Below, one piece after another: positions 37,058 through 46,372 of a DNA stretch of 64,000 nucleotides. The stretch covers positions 1 through 64,000 of the forward strand of contig CAINMV010000029.1 of the NCBI GenBank assembly GCA_903850915.1, given 5' to 3'. This DNA is from an uncultured Bacteroidota bacterium. GTDB taxonomy: Bacteria > Bacteroidota > Bacteroidia > UKL13-3. How positions within the stretch are numbered: position 1 is the stretch's first letter; each line of letters starts with the position of its first letter. Position numbers and translations under genes: made by a program. The notes under the pieces are model-generated. The model saw only the letters and a list, made by a program, of their open reading frames with translations, made no database searches and was not told the origin of the DNA.

Positions 37058-39442
37058 CTAAAAAGGTAAACCTACCGCGATATTATAATTTAATAAATTT
37101 AAAAAAGAGGTAAAATTAACATTTTCCAAAACCCAATGCTTCGTAGCATTCGGTATTTCACGTGGATCATATACTGGGACAGCCGCATCCAAACGAAATA
37201 CAAAAAAATCAAAATCATACCTAAAACCTAAGCCTGCATCAACAGCAAATTGCTTGTAAAACTTAAATGGATTAAACTCAGAACCTGGCTTTGAAGCATC
37301 TTGTTTTATATTCCATACATTACCTGCATCTACAAAAAAGGCACCGCTGATGGCCTTATAAAACACCTTTCGGATTTCGGAGTTCAACATGAGCTTAACA
37401 TCGCCTGCTCTATAAAAATCAAATTCATCAGCATAATAATAACTACCTGGACCAATTTTACGAATTCGCCAACCTCGAAGGTCATTGGTTCCACCTACAA
37501 AAAAACGTTTTTCAAAAGGGATACCAGTATAAAGTGAATTGTTATCGGGAATTGCCGTTCCGCCATAGAATCGAAAAGCCATTGCTGAAAATGGACCCGT
37601 TTTAATATTATACCTGAACTCTATATCACCGCGATAAAATTGCGAATAAGGAACACCTAAAAATTTATAAGCATGTTGCGATGTATCGTATTCAGTATTT
37701 ATAGCCCGCGTAAGTTTATCCATAAGCCAACCAGAAGATTCTAAGCCAACACGAAAGACATATTTGGGAGTATTATTTACAAATGCGCTACTACTAAACT
37801 CTCCATTCAGTCGCAAGCTTACAATAAATTTAGGTTGAAATTGAACACGTGTTAATGTGTTCGAATTAATCCGTGCGGCGTAGTCTTGGTCCTTAACTTT
37901 CGATTGAATGTAACTAATATCGATGGGGGCTAAATTAATAGTGTAACGCTTAAACAGTGTTGTTTGATAGCGGTAAGCGGTGGAGAATATTTCACGATTA
38001 AACTCTTTAAAAAACTCGTATCCGTAATTTACATTAAAAATAGTGTTTGAATTTCTTGAGTCAACAAATTTTATATTACCTGGAAGAATTAATTTCGGAA
38101 CTCTAAACTGAGCATCAATGCCCAATTGTTTATAGACAATTGGTTTGTTAATTAGTATTTTTGAGCCATCAAACCCATAGGCAAGAGAACCATTTGCGGC
38201 TAATTGAAAAGTTTCCCCATTACTAAGTATATTTTTATCTCGAAAAAGCACATTCATAGCACCACCGTAGTTTGTACTTCGGGCCACTCCAATTCCATTT
38301 TGATCTGACAGAATTGCTTGGGGCTCAACAACGAATTCATATTTACTAGTCGGTGCCACTGTTATTAAGCATAGTAATACCGGGGGCGAATTTGTGGTAT
38401 CACCAAAAAAATCATAATCCCCCTTGTAGTCATCATGAATTATCGTATGCACCCAATTACTAGTATCGTAGGTATAGGTAATATTTACATATCGAAACAA
38501 CTGCAAATCGTTTAAATGCTCGTATGTGGCTGCCGTGTTTTTTTGTCCAAATATATCTCCCTTATGGATGAAAACTTTAGAAAGCAACACATTTCTTGAG
38601 ATATTGTATCCATTCTTTTTAATATAAAACCCTTTAAAATCAGAATAGCTAGAGTCTAAACTTTGATTGATGTTTGGATTAACGATATTAATAAAAACAT
38701 TACTAATAATATATTTTTTATGCTGTGAAAATTCTTCTGGGTTTTCAATAATCACCTTAACCCGTACCTTTAATGAGTCCGTTATTGAATCTATTTCAAA
38801 ATAAATATACTCTTTATTAAAAAAATAATATCCTAGATTCTTTATTTGATTGGTGAGCCGATTTCTTTCACCATCAAAATCGTTTTTATTGAAAATATGA
38901 TTTACTTGAATATAAGAATTGCCCAATTCAGAATTGACAATGCTGTCTAAAAAACGATCTCCAACATAGTAATTGACCTTACTTATGGTATAAGCTTCAT
39001 TTTTCTTGACGCTATAATCAACCTTAGCATAATTGTGCTTTCGCCCCACCAAAGTATCCTTCCAAGTTACTTTAGCATCATAATAACCCAAATTAAATAA
39101 AGTCAGTTCGATACTTTGGGCCGAAAGTGTATTTAGCGAACTGTCGTAGATAACCGGAGCCTCCCCAATACGAATCAGCTTTTTTCTTAGCCAATTATGG
39201 CGATACGTTGTGTCAAAAGTGTTGTATATCGATAGAAAAAACTTGTATGTAAACAATATTTTGCGATTCGGTTGTTGGCGGATTTGTTCCGTCAAAACCT
39301 CCTTCATTTCACGATTAACACCTGTAATATGATTCTCTTTTAGGAGAGATTTCCCTTTAGGGATGCGCCTTGCAGTATTACACGCATAAAAAAACATTAC
39401 AATTGAAAGTAATATAGTAATTTTATGCGATTTTTTAAACAT
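37058..39442 (-). CDS. tamL: TamL-like lipidated Omp85 protein
   Basis: A 794-residue Omp85-superfamily protein. It has a signal peptide with lipobox FYACNTARR (about Cys21), POTRA-like domains (about 35-330) and a C-terminal beta-barrel (about 400-794) that contains GGTNDLRGWR and ends in IAVGLPF. A lipidated TamA-like protein is the hallmark of Bacteroidota TamL, the partner of TamB. It inserts or transports envelope components at the outer membrane. Its start codon is only 2 bp from that of the divergent gene at 39445. Confidence 0.85.
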   Translation of the reverse strand: MFKKSHKITILLSIVMFFYACNTARRIPKGKSLLKENHITGVNREMKEVLTEQIRQQPNRKILFTYKFFLSIYNTFDTTYRHNWLRKKLIRIGEAPVIYDSSLNTLSAQSIELTLFNLGYYDAKVTWKDTLVGRKHNYAKVDYSVKKNEAYTISKVNYYVGDRFLDSIVNSELGNSYIQVNHIFNKNDFDGERNRLTNQIKNLGYYFFNKEYIYFEIDSITDSLKVRVKVIIENPEEFSQHKKYIISNVFINIVNPNINQSLDSSYSDFKGFYIKKNGYNISRNVLLSKVFIHKGDIFGQKNTAATYEHLNDLQLFRYVNITYTYDTSNWVHTIIHDDYKGDYDFFGDTTNSPPVLLCLITVAPTSKYEFVVEPQAILSDQNGIGVARSTNYGGAMNVLFRDKNILSNGETFQLAANGSLAYGFDGSKILINKPIVYKQLGIDAQFRVPKLILPGNIKFVDSRNSNTIFNVNYGYEFFKEFNREIFSTAYRYQTTLFKRYTINLAPIDISYIQSKVKDQDYAARINSNTLTRVQFQPKFIVSLRLNGEFSSSAFVNNTPKYVFRVGLESSGWLMDKLTRAINTEYDTSQHAYKFLGVPYSQFYRGDIEFRYNIKTGPFSAMAFRFYGGTAIPDNNSLYTGIPFEKRFFVGGTNDLRGWRIRKIGPGSYYYADEFDFYRAGDVKLMLNSEIRKVFYKAISGAFFVDAGNVWNIKQDASKPGSEFNPFKFYKQFAVDAGLGFRYDFDFFVFRLDAAVPVYDPREIPNATKHWVLENVNFTSFLNLLNYNIAVGLPF

Positions 39443-39444
39443 CT

Positions 39445-40185
39445 ATGTTATCTAAATTTCAGGTTAAATTCGTTAAGTCACTGCACCAGAAAAAAGCACG
39501 CAATAGTACGCATCAATTTATCGTGGAGGGTGAAAAAAATATAAATGAGCTATTAAATTCTGAGCTCACCGTAAATTTCATCTTTGCCCTTCCCGAATGG
39601 TTGCACAATAATCGTGCAAAAATAAAGAAGCCCATTGAAATTATTGAAGTTAATGAAAAAGAGTTATTACAGATAAGTACTCAAGTTACACCAAACAAGG
39701 CCTTAGCGGTGGTGGAAATGCCTAAATATACGCTATCCCATTTCGATACCGACACCGTAATTGGTATTGAAAACATTCAGGATCCAGGTAATTTGGGCAC
39801 AATTATTCGAATTGCTGATTGGTATGGAATTAAAAATATAATTTGCAGCGAAGAGACCGTAGATGTTTACAACCCAAAAGTAGTGAATTCCACTATGGGA
39901 AGCTTCTGCAGAGTAAAAGTACATTACACCGATTTAAAATCATACATCCGGCTATCGCAAAAACTAGTCTATGGTATGGTGCTCGATGGCTTTAGTATCT
40001 ATGCCACTCTATTTGATGCCAACTCCATGATTCTGGTCGGCAATGAAAGCCAAGGACTTAGCGATGCCATTATGAGCTCTGTAACCCACCCAATAACCAT
40101 TCCACGTATTGGGCAGGCTGAGTCGCTAAATGTGTCAGTTGCTACTGCAATTGCGTGTGATAACTTTCTTGGAAGAAGATTATAG
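39445..40185 (+). CDS. TrmH/SpoU-family RNA 2'-O-methyltransferase
   Basis: A 246-residue SPOUT methyltransferase. The N-terminal substrate-binding part (about 1-90) has HQFIVEGEKNI. The catalytic knot has GIENIQDPGNLGTIIRIADW, NSTMGSFCRV, GNESQGL and PRIGQAESLNVSVATAIA. It methylates a ribose 2'-OH in tRNA or rRNA; the exact target is not predictable. It is divergent from tamL with 2 bp between the start codons. Confidence 0.92.
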   Translation: MLSKFQVKFVKSLHQKKARNSTHQFIVEGEKNINELLNSELTVNFIFALPEWLHNNRAKIKKPIEIIEVNEKELLQISTQVTPNKALAVVEMPKYTLSHFDTDTVIGIENIQDPGNLGTIIRIADWYGIKNIICSEETVDVYNPKVVNSTMGSFCRVKVHYTDLKSYIRLSQKLVYGMVLDGFSIYATLFDANSMILVGNESQGLSDAIMSSVTHPITIPRIGQAESLNVSVATAIACDNFLGRRL

Positions 40186-40234
40186 TTTATTAATTATAAA
40201 AAATAAAATTAATTCACCGAAATTAAAAAAAACC

Positions 40235-42727
40235 ATGCGGAATGTTCTTAAATCGTTTCTAGCATTTATCATATTATTTACCACTTGCACCAGCACATTA
40301 GCGCAAACTGCCACTATTTATGGCACTGTGCTCGATAGTACGGGCAGTGCGGCTTCCGATGTGACCATCTTTATCGACAAAACACAGCTTATCGCTAGTA
40401 GCAATGATTTCGGATATTATCAAATAAAAGTGCCAGCTAATAAAGCGCTGACATTGGTCTTTACCTACTTAAGCACTTCCCCACGGAAAATTTCAATTCC
40501 TGCATTACAACCCGATATAAAGCTCAAAGTAGATGTTGTTATTTCATATAAATTTCAAATTACAGATGTAACCATTGAAGCTCAAAACAATAGAAATAAA
40601 CCTTCCATTATCACTGTAGACCCCAAGCTTCTCAAGAATATTCCTGGCACGGGTCAATTTGAAGCTGTACTGAAATTATTACCTGGTGTTACAACCAACA
40701 ACGAACTATCGTCATCGTATAATGTCCGTGGCGGTAATTTTGATGAAAATCTGGTTTATGTGAACGACATTGAAATTTATCGTCCAATGCTTTTGAGCTC
40801 TGGACAACAAGAAGGATTGAGTTTCATTAACGCCGACCTCGTAAAGAACATCACCTTTAGCGCTGGAGGATTTGAGGCTAAATATGGCGACAAGCTGGCC
40901 TCAGTACTTGACATTCAATACAACGAACCAAAAGCATTAAAGAGCACCATTAGTGCTGGTTTACTAGGCGCACAGCTGCATAATGAAGGCATCTCTAAAC
41001 ATGAACGTTTTACTTGGCTGGTTGGGTATCGCCTCAGAAACAACCAATTACTCTTAAATTCATTAGAAACTAAGGGAGAATATCAGACGAGATTTCAAGA
41101 CTTTCAAAGTTTATTGACCTTTAAAATCAATCCTAGATGGAATTTAAGCTGGCTTACCTATGCTGCATCAAACAACTACCTTAGCCTTCCACAAGATAGG
41201 CAAACGAAGTTTGGAACCGTAAAAAACGCAAAGCAACTAAGCGTTTCGTACGAAGGCAGGAATATTCTTCGTTATCAATCTATGTTAAATGGCTTAAATA
41301 TTACCTACAATGCCAATGAGAAACTACGACTAAAACTCATCGGATCCTCTTACATTTCCATGGAAGATGAATTGGCAGATATTGACGCAGTGTACAATTT
41401 AGACCAATTGGAAAACGATTTTGGCAAGCCTGATTTTGGCAAGGTAAAATACAATCTTGGATATGGAAGGTACTTCAACCATATTAGAAACTACATGAAT
41501 ATTAATGTACTTAACGTTTCTCATTTAGGCAGTTATGTTGGAGACTACAATTACATTAATTGGGGTATAAAATGGCAGCAAGAGCATATTAATGATGCTC
41601 TAAGCGAATGGAAATTTAATGATTCCTCTAATTATTTTGTACCTTATATCCCTAATGATATTGACAATACTTTTCCATTGAGTTATAGGCTAAGAACTGA
41701 ATTGGAATTGGCTTCTCAAAGATATAGTGGCTTTATTCAGAACACCGAACATTTTAAAAGAAATGGAGACATTACACTAACCTATGGCGCACGTGCTACT
41801 TATTGGAGTTACAACAAAGAGACCGATATTTCTCCTAGATTTCAGGTAAGTTGGCTTCCAAATAAAAAATACAATGCGTTGCATATGAACGACACCAACG
41901 CTAATTTAAAAAGAGACATCATTTTAAAAGCGGCTGTGGGTGTGTATTATCAGCCTCCTTTCTATAGAGAATTGCGTAATAATAATGGCATTTTAAATCC
42001 GAATATAAAATCGCAAAAGAGCACGCATTTCGTTTTAGGTGGAGATATGAACTTAAAGATCTGGGATAGACCATTTAAAATATTCAGTGAAATTTATTAC
42101 AAACAATTGAAGGATTTAATCCCTTATGAAATTGACGACGTACGAATTCGTTATTTAGCTGATAAAACATCGAATGGTTATGCCTCTGGCCTGGATTTCA
42201 GAATAAATGGTGAGTTTATTAAACATGAAGAATCTTGGTTTTCGTTATCTTACCTTAATACGCGTGAGAATATTTTAGGCGATACCTATGTTGATGTGCA
42301 AGGAAACACTAAAGAAATAGGTTATTTGCGCCGTCCTACCGATCAAAGGATAACGGCAGCAATATATTTCCAAGATGCCTTACCTAGTTTTCCTAAAAAT
42401 AAAATGTATTTAAACCTGCTTTTTGGTACCGGAATGCCAACTTCGCCCCCTGGAAATCCGCAGCTTCGTAATACATTTACCGTACCTCAATATAAGCGCG
42501 TAGATATTGGATTTGCGCGCGTTATTTTTGACGATGATACTAAGGGAAAAGGAAAGATATCATCAAAAATTAAAGAGTTAAAATTAAGCCTTGAGATATT
42601 TAATTTACTTAATATAAACAATACATTATCCTATTTATGGGTTCAGGACCTGACCGGAACAACGTATGCTGTGCCGAACTACCTTACTGCGCGAAAACTA
42701 AACTTGAGAGTTTACATGCGATTTTAG
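40235..42727 (+). CDS. TonB-dependent outer-membrane receptor
   Basis: An 830-residue protein starting at MRNVLKSFLAF; upstream in-frame codons overlap the methyltransferase gene and precede the signal peptide. After the signal (about 1-24) comes a carboxypeptidase-regulatory-like domain (about 25-110), a plug domain (about 120-220, SSSYNVRGGNFDENLVYVN) and a 22-strand barrel ending KLNLRVYMRF. It imports an unidentified ligand using TonB energy. No SusD-like partner is beside it. Confidence 0.9.
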   Translation: MRNVLKSFLAFIILFTTCTSTLAQTATIYGTVLDSTGSAASDVTIFIDKTQLIASSNDFGYYQIKVPANKALTLVFTYLSTSPRKISIPALQPDIKLKVDVVISYKFQITDVTIEAQNNRNKPSIITVDPKLLKNIPGTGQFEAVLKLLPGVTTNNELSSSYNVRGGNFDENLVYVNDIEIYRPMLLSSGQQEGLSFINADLVKNITFSAGGFEAKYGDKLASVLDIQYNEPKALKSTISAGLLGAQLHNEGISKHERFTWLVGYRLRNNQLLLNSLETKGEYQTRFQDFQSLLTFKINPRWNLSWLTYAASNNYLSLPQDRQTKFGTVKNAKQLSVSYEGRNILRYQSMLNGLNITYNANEKLRLKLIGSSYISMEDELADIDAVYNLDQLENDFGKPDFGKVKYNLGYGRYFNHIRNYMNINVLNVSHLGSYVGDYNYINWGIKWQQEHINDALSEWKFNDSSNYFVPYIPNDIDNTFPLSYRLRTELELASQRYSGFIQNTEHFKRNGDITLTYGARATYWSYNKETDISPRFQVSWLPNKKYNALHMNDTNANLKRDIILKAAVGVYYQPPFYRELRNNNGILNPNIKSQKSTHFVLGGDMNLKIWDRPFKIFSEIYYKQLKDLIPYEIDDVRIRYLADKTSNGYASGLDFRINGEFIKHEESWFSLSYLNTRENILGDTYVDVQGNTKEIGYLRRPTDQRITAAIYFQDALPSFPKNKMYLNLLFGTGMPTSPPGNPQLRNTFTVPQYKRVDIGFARVIFDDDTKGKGKISSKIKELKLSLEIFNLLNINNTLSYLWVQDLTGTTYAVPNYLTARKLNLRVYMRF

Positions 42728-42789
42728 GGCTTATAAATAAAAAAACACACGCAATTCGATTATTACTTATATAATATTGTCTAAGATTT

Positions 42790-42797
42790 TATCTTTG
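42790..42797 (+). promoter_or_regulatory. Candidate -7 promoter box upstream of 42829
   Basis: TATCTTTG matches the Bacteroidota -7 consensus TAnnTTTG exactly and lies about 31 bp before the ATG at 42829. A clear TTTG -33 element at the usual spacing is not visible, so the call is tentative. Confidence 0.35.
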
Positions 42798-42828
42798 CCA
42801 AATATCCAAAATACGCTACTGATTAATC

Positions 42829-43404
42829 ATGAACAAACTAATTCTATTCATTGCATCGTTTGCAATACTAATTCAAGCCTCATCAAAAGATGTTGTTGGT
42901 ATTTACCGAAGTTATGAGGATTATCTTTATAATAATTTGGACACCATGGATCTTTATCTTGGCTATTCACATCCTAAGAATGCAGTTACGCTTCAATTTG
43001 TAAAATTTAGTGAGGAATATAAGGTAAGATGTAAAGAAATTTGGGGCTTTCGGTTGGGTGCCCGCTTATTCCGAGTTGATGTAAAAACTGGACAACCAGC
43101 CTGTGTAATTAGCACTGGCAATATTGTTTACTACGAAAACGGTCCATCCTACATGGAGGGTTTTAAAAGTAAAAAAGCAAGTATCGAATTTACTTTTGGC
43201 TATTTCAGTTATTTCTCAAAAGATTTAGAATCAGAAATGACCCCTTACGATCAAAAAAGTCCAGAAGCGGGAGACAGATATAGTGCCTTTAAAAAGGAAA
43301 ATCCTCGATATGAATTCTTATTTAAGTGTATCGGCAAGTCGGAGGATTATGTTAAAATAAGGAACTGTGTAAGAAATTATAATGCGGAGAAAGATGAAGA
43401 ATAA
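42829..43404 (+). CDS. Hypothetical exported protein
   Basis: A 191-residue protein with an N-terminal hydrophobic signal-like segment (about 3-18, ending near SSK). The mature part begins DVVGIYRSYEDYLYNNLD, has several aromatic-rich strands, and ends in charged residues. No catalytic motif or membrane helix is visible and no family is recognised. It is preceded by an exact -7 box. Confidence 0.55.
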   Translation: MNKLILFIASFAILIQASSKDVVGIYRSYEDYLYNNLDTMDLYLGYSHPKNAVTLQFVKFSEEYKVRCKEIWGFRLGARLFRVDVKTGQPACVISTGNIVYYENGPSYMEGFKSKKASIEFTFGYFSYFSKDLESEMTPYDQKSPEAGDRYSAFKKENPRYEFLFKCIGKSEDYVKIRNCVRNYNAEKDEE

Positions 43405-43489
43405 GGCACTTTCTTGTTGAACAACATAAAATAAACTCAAAATAGGAGTAGTTTTTTTAATTTAAGTCATTTCCAAATTACAACACCCA

Positions 43490-43972
43490 TTAATTATACG
43501 AGATATTATTCATAATGGAATTCACTCCAACCAAGGTAATATAGCGCAGAATTATCGCTTTTGTGCTTATTTTCCGTTGTTCGTTATTACATAATGGAAT
43601 AACAACCCCAAAATAAAGAGGAACGTGCGCCACAATATCAAGCATATGTTTGCCATCGGTAGTAAATACCAAAAATGTGGTGCTACCAAAATACTTAGCG
43701 CCTAGTTCAGGCTTGCCATTTTTGTATTTGTTTTTCCAAGAAAGATTCGGATTCCAATAACTTTCATTTGCATTTGGAAATTGACGTTTAAATGCAGAAT
43801 AGTGATATGCTAATTTCTGTTCCATGCCATTGCCAAATCCAGATACCGCGAAAAGAGCCATTTCAACCGCAAATAGTCTTTTATCCTTTCTAGATTGAAA
43901 TTCAAAAGGCTTGAATTGAGCTAAAGTTATTTGAGAAACTACGATAAGGATTAAGATCATTCGTGTTTTCAT
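43490..43972 (-). CDS. Hypothetical exported protein
   Basis: A 160-residue protein with a signal peptide (about 1-18, LAQ cleavage). A conserved-looking tract contains ANESYWNPNLSWKNKYKNGK, followed by FGSTTFLVFTTDGKHMLD and one or two weakly hydrophobic helices. I recall similar W.N..KNKY...TD.KH proteins as uncharacterised in Bacteroidota but cannot assign a role. It is isolated, with 426 bp of unassigned sequence upstream. Confidence 0.55.
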   Translation of the reverse strand: MKTRMILILIVVSQITLAQFKPFEFQSRKDKRLFAVEMALFAVSGFGNGMEQKLAYHYSAFKRQFPNANESYWNPNLSWKNKYKNGKPELGAKYFGSTTFLVFTTDGKHMLDIVAHVPLYFGVVIPLCNNEQRKISTKAIILRYITLVGVNSIMNNISYN

Positions 43973-44398
43973 GTATTTTGAATATTATAGGGTTAATTAA
44001 CCAAGTATTTTATATCTGTTTTATTTTTTGAAGGTCGATGGATATAATATTGATTTTTTGAATTTTATAATTTAAATTTCTGATCAAATAATTATTCGTT
44101 TCTTACATTACAAGATTAGAGGATATTCATAAGGCAAGAAATGAGGATCGTCAATTAGAGAAGTGATCAAGGTCATATTCTAGATTTATCTAAAGCAAAA
44201 TAAAACCTCAACTAAAACCGCTGAAACGTTATCTTGTATTGGATTACATTAAAAAAAATCTAGAGCGTTCAATCACGAACATTAAAGTGCATTATTTAGA
44301 AATGTATTTTAAAAATTAAAGAAGGAATCAAACATCACCTTGCCTTAAACAAGTATTTATATAAAAAATAAAACTTTTTACGTAAACTACTTTAATAA
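43973..44398. other. 426-bp intergenic stretch without a recognised gene
   Basis: A very AT-rich gap between two minus-strand genes. No credible gene, terminator or repeat is seen. One plus-strand frame reads KPLKRYLVLDYIKKNLERSI (about 44208-44265) before a stop, faintly like the N-terminal helix of an AraC-type domain. This is too short to call. Confidence 0.4.
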
Positions 44399-45466
44399 CT
44401 AAAAAGGACTCATGAAATCCTTATTGTTAATATATGCCGTATCTGTCAATGTTTTTAAAAACTTTACCAAATTGGCCTTCTGCGTAGTACTTAAGCCAAG
44501 CCCATATTTTTTAGCAGGTTTTGTCATTATGGGATCTATATTAGGTGAATTCCAATTCACGCCTGAATTATAAAACTCAACAACTTCTTCCAACGTAGTA
44601 AACCTTCCATCGTGCATAAAAGGAGCTGTAAGCTCTATGTTTCGTAATGTAGGTGAACTAAATTTTCCTTTATCAAAGTCGTTAAGCGTTACTAAATAAC
44701 GACCTAAATTTGACCCTGTCAAAACAGAATCTAAGCCATTGTTATTAAAGGTATTACTTGTCATCAATGGATCTCCATGGCAATGAAAGCAATCTCCCCT
44801 TTCGGTCATAAAGGTTTGCATGCCATCCATTTCTTCAGGAGTGAAATTCACTTGACGTTTCAACATCTTATCATATTTAGAATCTGCAGAAATCATGGTT
44901 CGTAAAAACTGAGTAATGGCATATACAATTTTCAGTTGAAGATCTTTCTCAGATAAAGTAGCGATATCATCTATATTAAATGCTTGTTTAAATAAAATAG
45001 GATATTTTGGATGATTTTTAAGCTTTTGAATCAACTCAGACATATTCGTATTGAAAAATTCAGGTCCAAAATCAGCTAATGGTTCTCGATCCAAGGTAGG
45101 TTCAGATCCATCCCAAAGAAAATCGGGGTTCCAAGCTAAGTTTATATGTGGTATAACGGATATTTTTGCACCATTTGAGGCTAAGAAAAGAGGAGCTGAA
45201 GAGTATGAATTTTCTCTAAAGTGACACGTCACACAAGATTTTCCATTAGTAGAAAGAATAGGGTCATAATAAAACATACGCCCCAACTTTATGCCCTCTT
45301 CCGTCATGGGATTATCGATAGCAATGATTGGTGCTGGAAACCTAGCTGGAATTTTTAAAGTGTAGGGTGTTGCCTTAAAATCGGCAGGAAGTGTAGTGTC
45401 TTTTTTGCACGAATAAAGAATTGCAAAAACCACAACAATAAATACGACTATGATATATCTTTTCAT
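44399..45466 (-). CDS. MbnH-like diheme cytochrome c peroxidase/MauG-family lipoprotein
   Basis: A 355-residue protein starting at MKRYIIVVF; an upstream ATG at 45487 overlaps mbnP. Signal peptide and lipobox LYSCKK precede two c-type heme motifs, CVTCH (about 78) and CFHCH (about 230), and the conserved FMHDGRFTTLEEV segment. Diheme enzymes of this family either reduce peroxide or oxidise a partner protein. The gene sits 4 bp behind an MbnP-like gene, the arrangement of the MbnP/MbnH pair in which MbnH converts an MbnP tryptophan to kynurenine. That role is inferred from context. Confidence 0.82.
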   Translation of the reverse strand: MKRYIIVVFIVVVFAILYSCKKDTTLPADFKATPYTLKIPARFPAPIIAIDNPMTEEGIKLGRMFYYDPILSTNGKSCVTCHFRENSYSSAPLFLASNGAKISVIPHINLAWNPDFLWDGSEPTLDREPLADFGPEFFNTNMSELIQKLKNHPKYPILFKQAFNIDDIATLSEKDLQLKIVYAITQFLRTMISADSKYDKMLKRQVNFTPEEMDGMQTFMTERGDCFHCHGDPLMTSNTFNNNGLDSVLTGSNLGRYLVTLNDFDKGKFSSPTLRNIELTAPFMHDGRFTTLEEVVEFYNSGVNWNSPNIDPIMTKPAKKYGLGLSTTQKANLVKFLKTLTDTAYINNKDFMSPF

Positions 45467-45470
45467 AATT

Positions 45471-46199
45471 TTATAAGGTAAAAACATCTATCCCATTTTC
45501 AGTGATTTTCTTCATCAGCATCATGTTACCCATAATATAATTGCCATCTTTATTAAAATCAAAAATATTAGGGTTTTTATACCACTCATTAATATTCATA
45601 ACTAAATTAAACGACAACTTAGAATCTGCTGAAACGGTAAATTTTTTATTTAACATTATTGGTATCAAACAGACATTGGTTCCTAAATGCATGGCATAAC
45701 CGAAGGACTGGCCCAAGCTATCTAAAAAATTACCTTCCATTTTCAAGAAATGGTACCCCCCACCCATCATCTGCGGCCAAGCCATATTTATGTTTTCCAT
45801 TGTGGTTGGAAGCGCATCTGAAATATTGTGCAACGAATCCAAACCAATATTAAATTTAATTCCTATATAATCGCCAATAGGAATAGAATTAAAAATCAAT
45901 TTGTTAGAAGATGTATTATCCGCATCAACGTATTGATACTCTTTTACGAGCACGGAGCTATTATCCGATTTTATTAATTTTATTTGAGAAAGATAATATG
46001 ATACCCTAGAAATGCTAAAATGATTGCCTGCCTGATTAACATATTTGTTGATGTTCGTGACGTAACTAACATTGTCTATATTATATTGAATGGATAGCTG
46101 CAATTCATTAACCTTGGGTTGCGGCAATGGAGTATCTTTTTTGCATGAAAGAGTAAACAGGAATGGAATAAAAAAGAGGAGATAACATAGTGCTTTCAT
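45471..46199 (-). CDS. MbnP-family copper-binding lipoprotein
   Basis: A 242-residue protein with lipobox TLSCKK (Cys19). The body has the MbnP-family pattern: FNIGLDSLHNISD (about 115), NMAWPQMMGGGYHFLKMEG (about 137) and a Met-rich end GNMMLMK. MbnP proteins bind copper, using a kynurenine made from tryptophan by their MbnH partner; W in MAWPQ is the obvious candidate. It is the first gene of a two-gene operon with the diheme protein. Its promoter carries a Crp/Fnr-type operator (46204-46247), linking copper supply to nitrogen-oxide respiration. Confidence 0.75.
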   Translation of the reverse strand: MKALCYLLFFIPFLFTLSCKKDTPLPQPKVNELQLSIQYNIDNVSYVTNINKYVNQAGNHFSISRVSYYLSQIKLIKSDNSSVLVKEYQYVDADNTSSNKLIFNSIPIGDYIGIKFNIGLDSLHNISDALPTTMENINMAWPQMMGGGYHFLKMEGNFLDSLGQSFGYAMHLGTNVCLIPIMLNKKFTVSADSKLSFNLVMNINEWYKNPNIFDFNKDGNYIMGNMMLMKKITENGIDVFTL

Positions 46200-46203
46200 A
46201 AAT

Positions 46204-46247
46204 CAAAACTAGGCACTTACCACAACTATTTTTATGACTAAAATCAT
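46204..46247 (-). promoter_or_regulatory. Crp/Fnr-type operator and -7 box for mbnP-mbnH
   Basis: The palindrome ATGACTAAAATCAT at 46234-46247 (centre 46240.5) is followed, on the minus strand, by TAGTTTTG at 46211-46204. The distance from operator centre to the box is 29.5 bp, identical to the other two sites in this window. The start codon at 46199 is only 4 bp past the -7 box, which suggests a leaderless or nearly leaderless transcript. Confidence 0.7.
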
Positions 46248-46372
46248 ACATAAATCAAAATAATAAAGACCTGTTTCACGTTTTTTTTAGAAAAGAAAAT
46301 ATAGTTTTGATTTATGAAAAAAACGAAAGCTCATTAATGCAAATTTCTTTGTAAATTAACAATAATCAAACC

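Noticed and set aside
43973-44398. Possible AraC-type remnant (KPLKRYLVLDYIKKNLERSI) and TGA-N6-TCA motifs at 44141 and 44164
   Set aside because: The protein match is about 20 residues with no continuation. The two motifs have no exact TAnnTTTG box at the 29.5-bp spacing in either direction.
46302-46351. TAGTTTTG (46302) and TTTCTTTG (46344) upstream of the Crp/Fnr gene as an autoregulated promoter
   Set aside because: The sequence at the expected operator position upstream of TAGTTTTG (AAGACCTGTTTCAC) matches only one half-site, and no -33 TTTG is present for either box.
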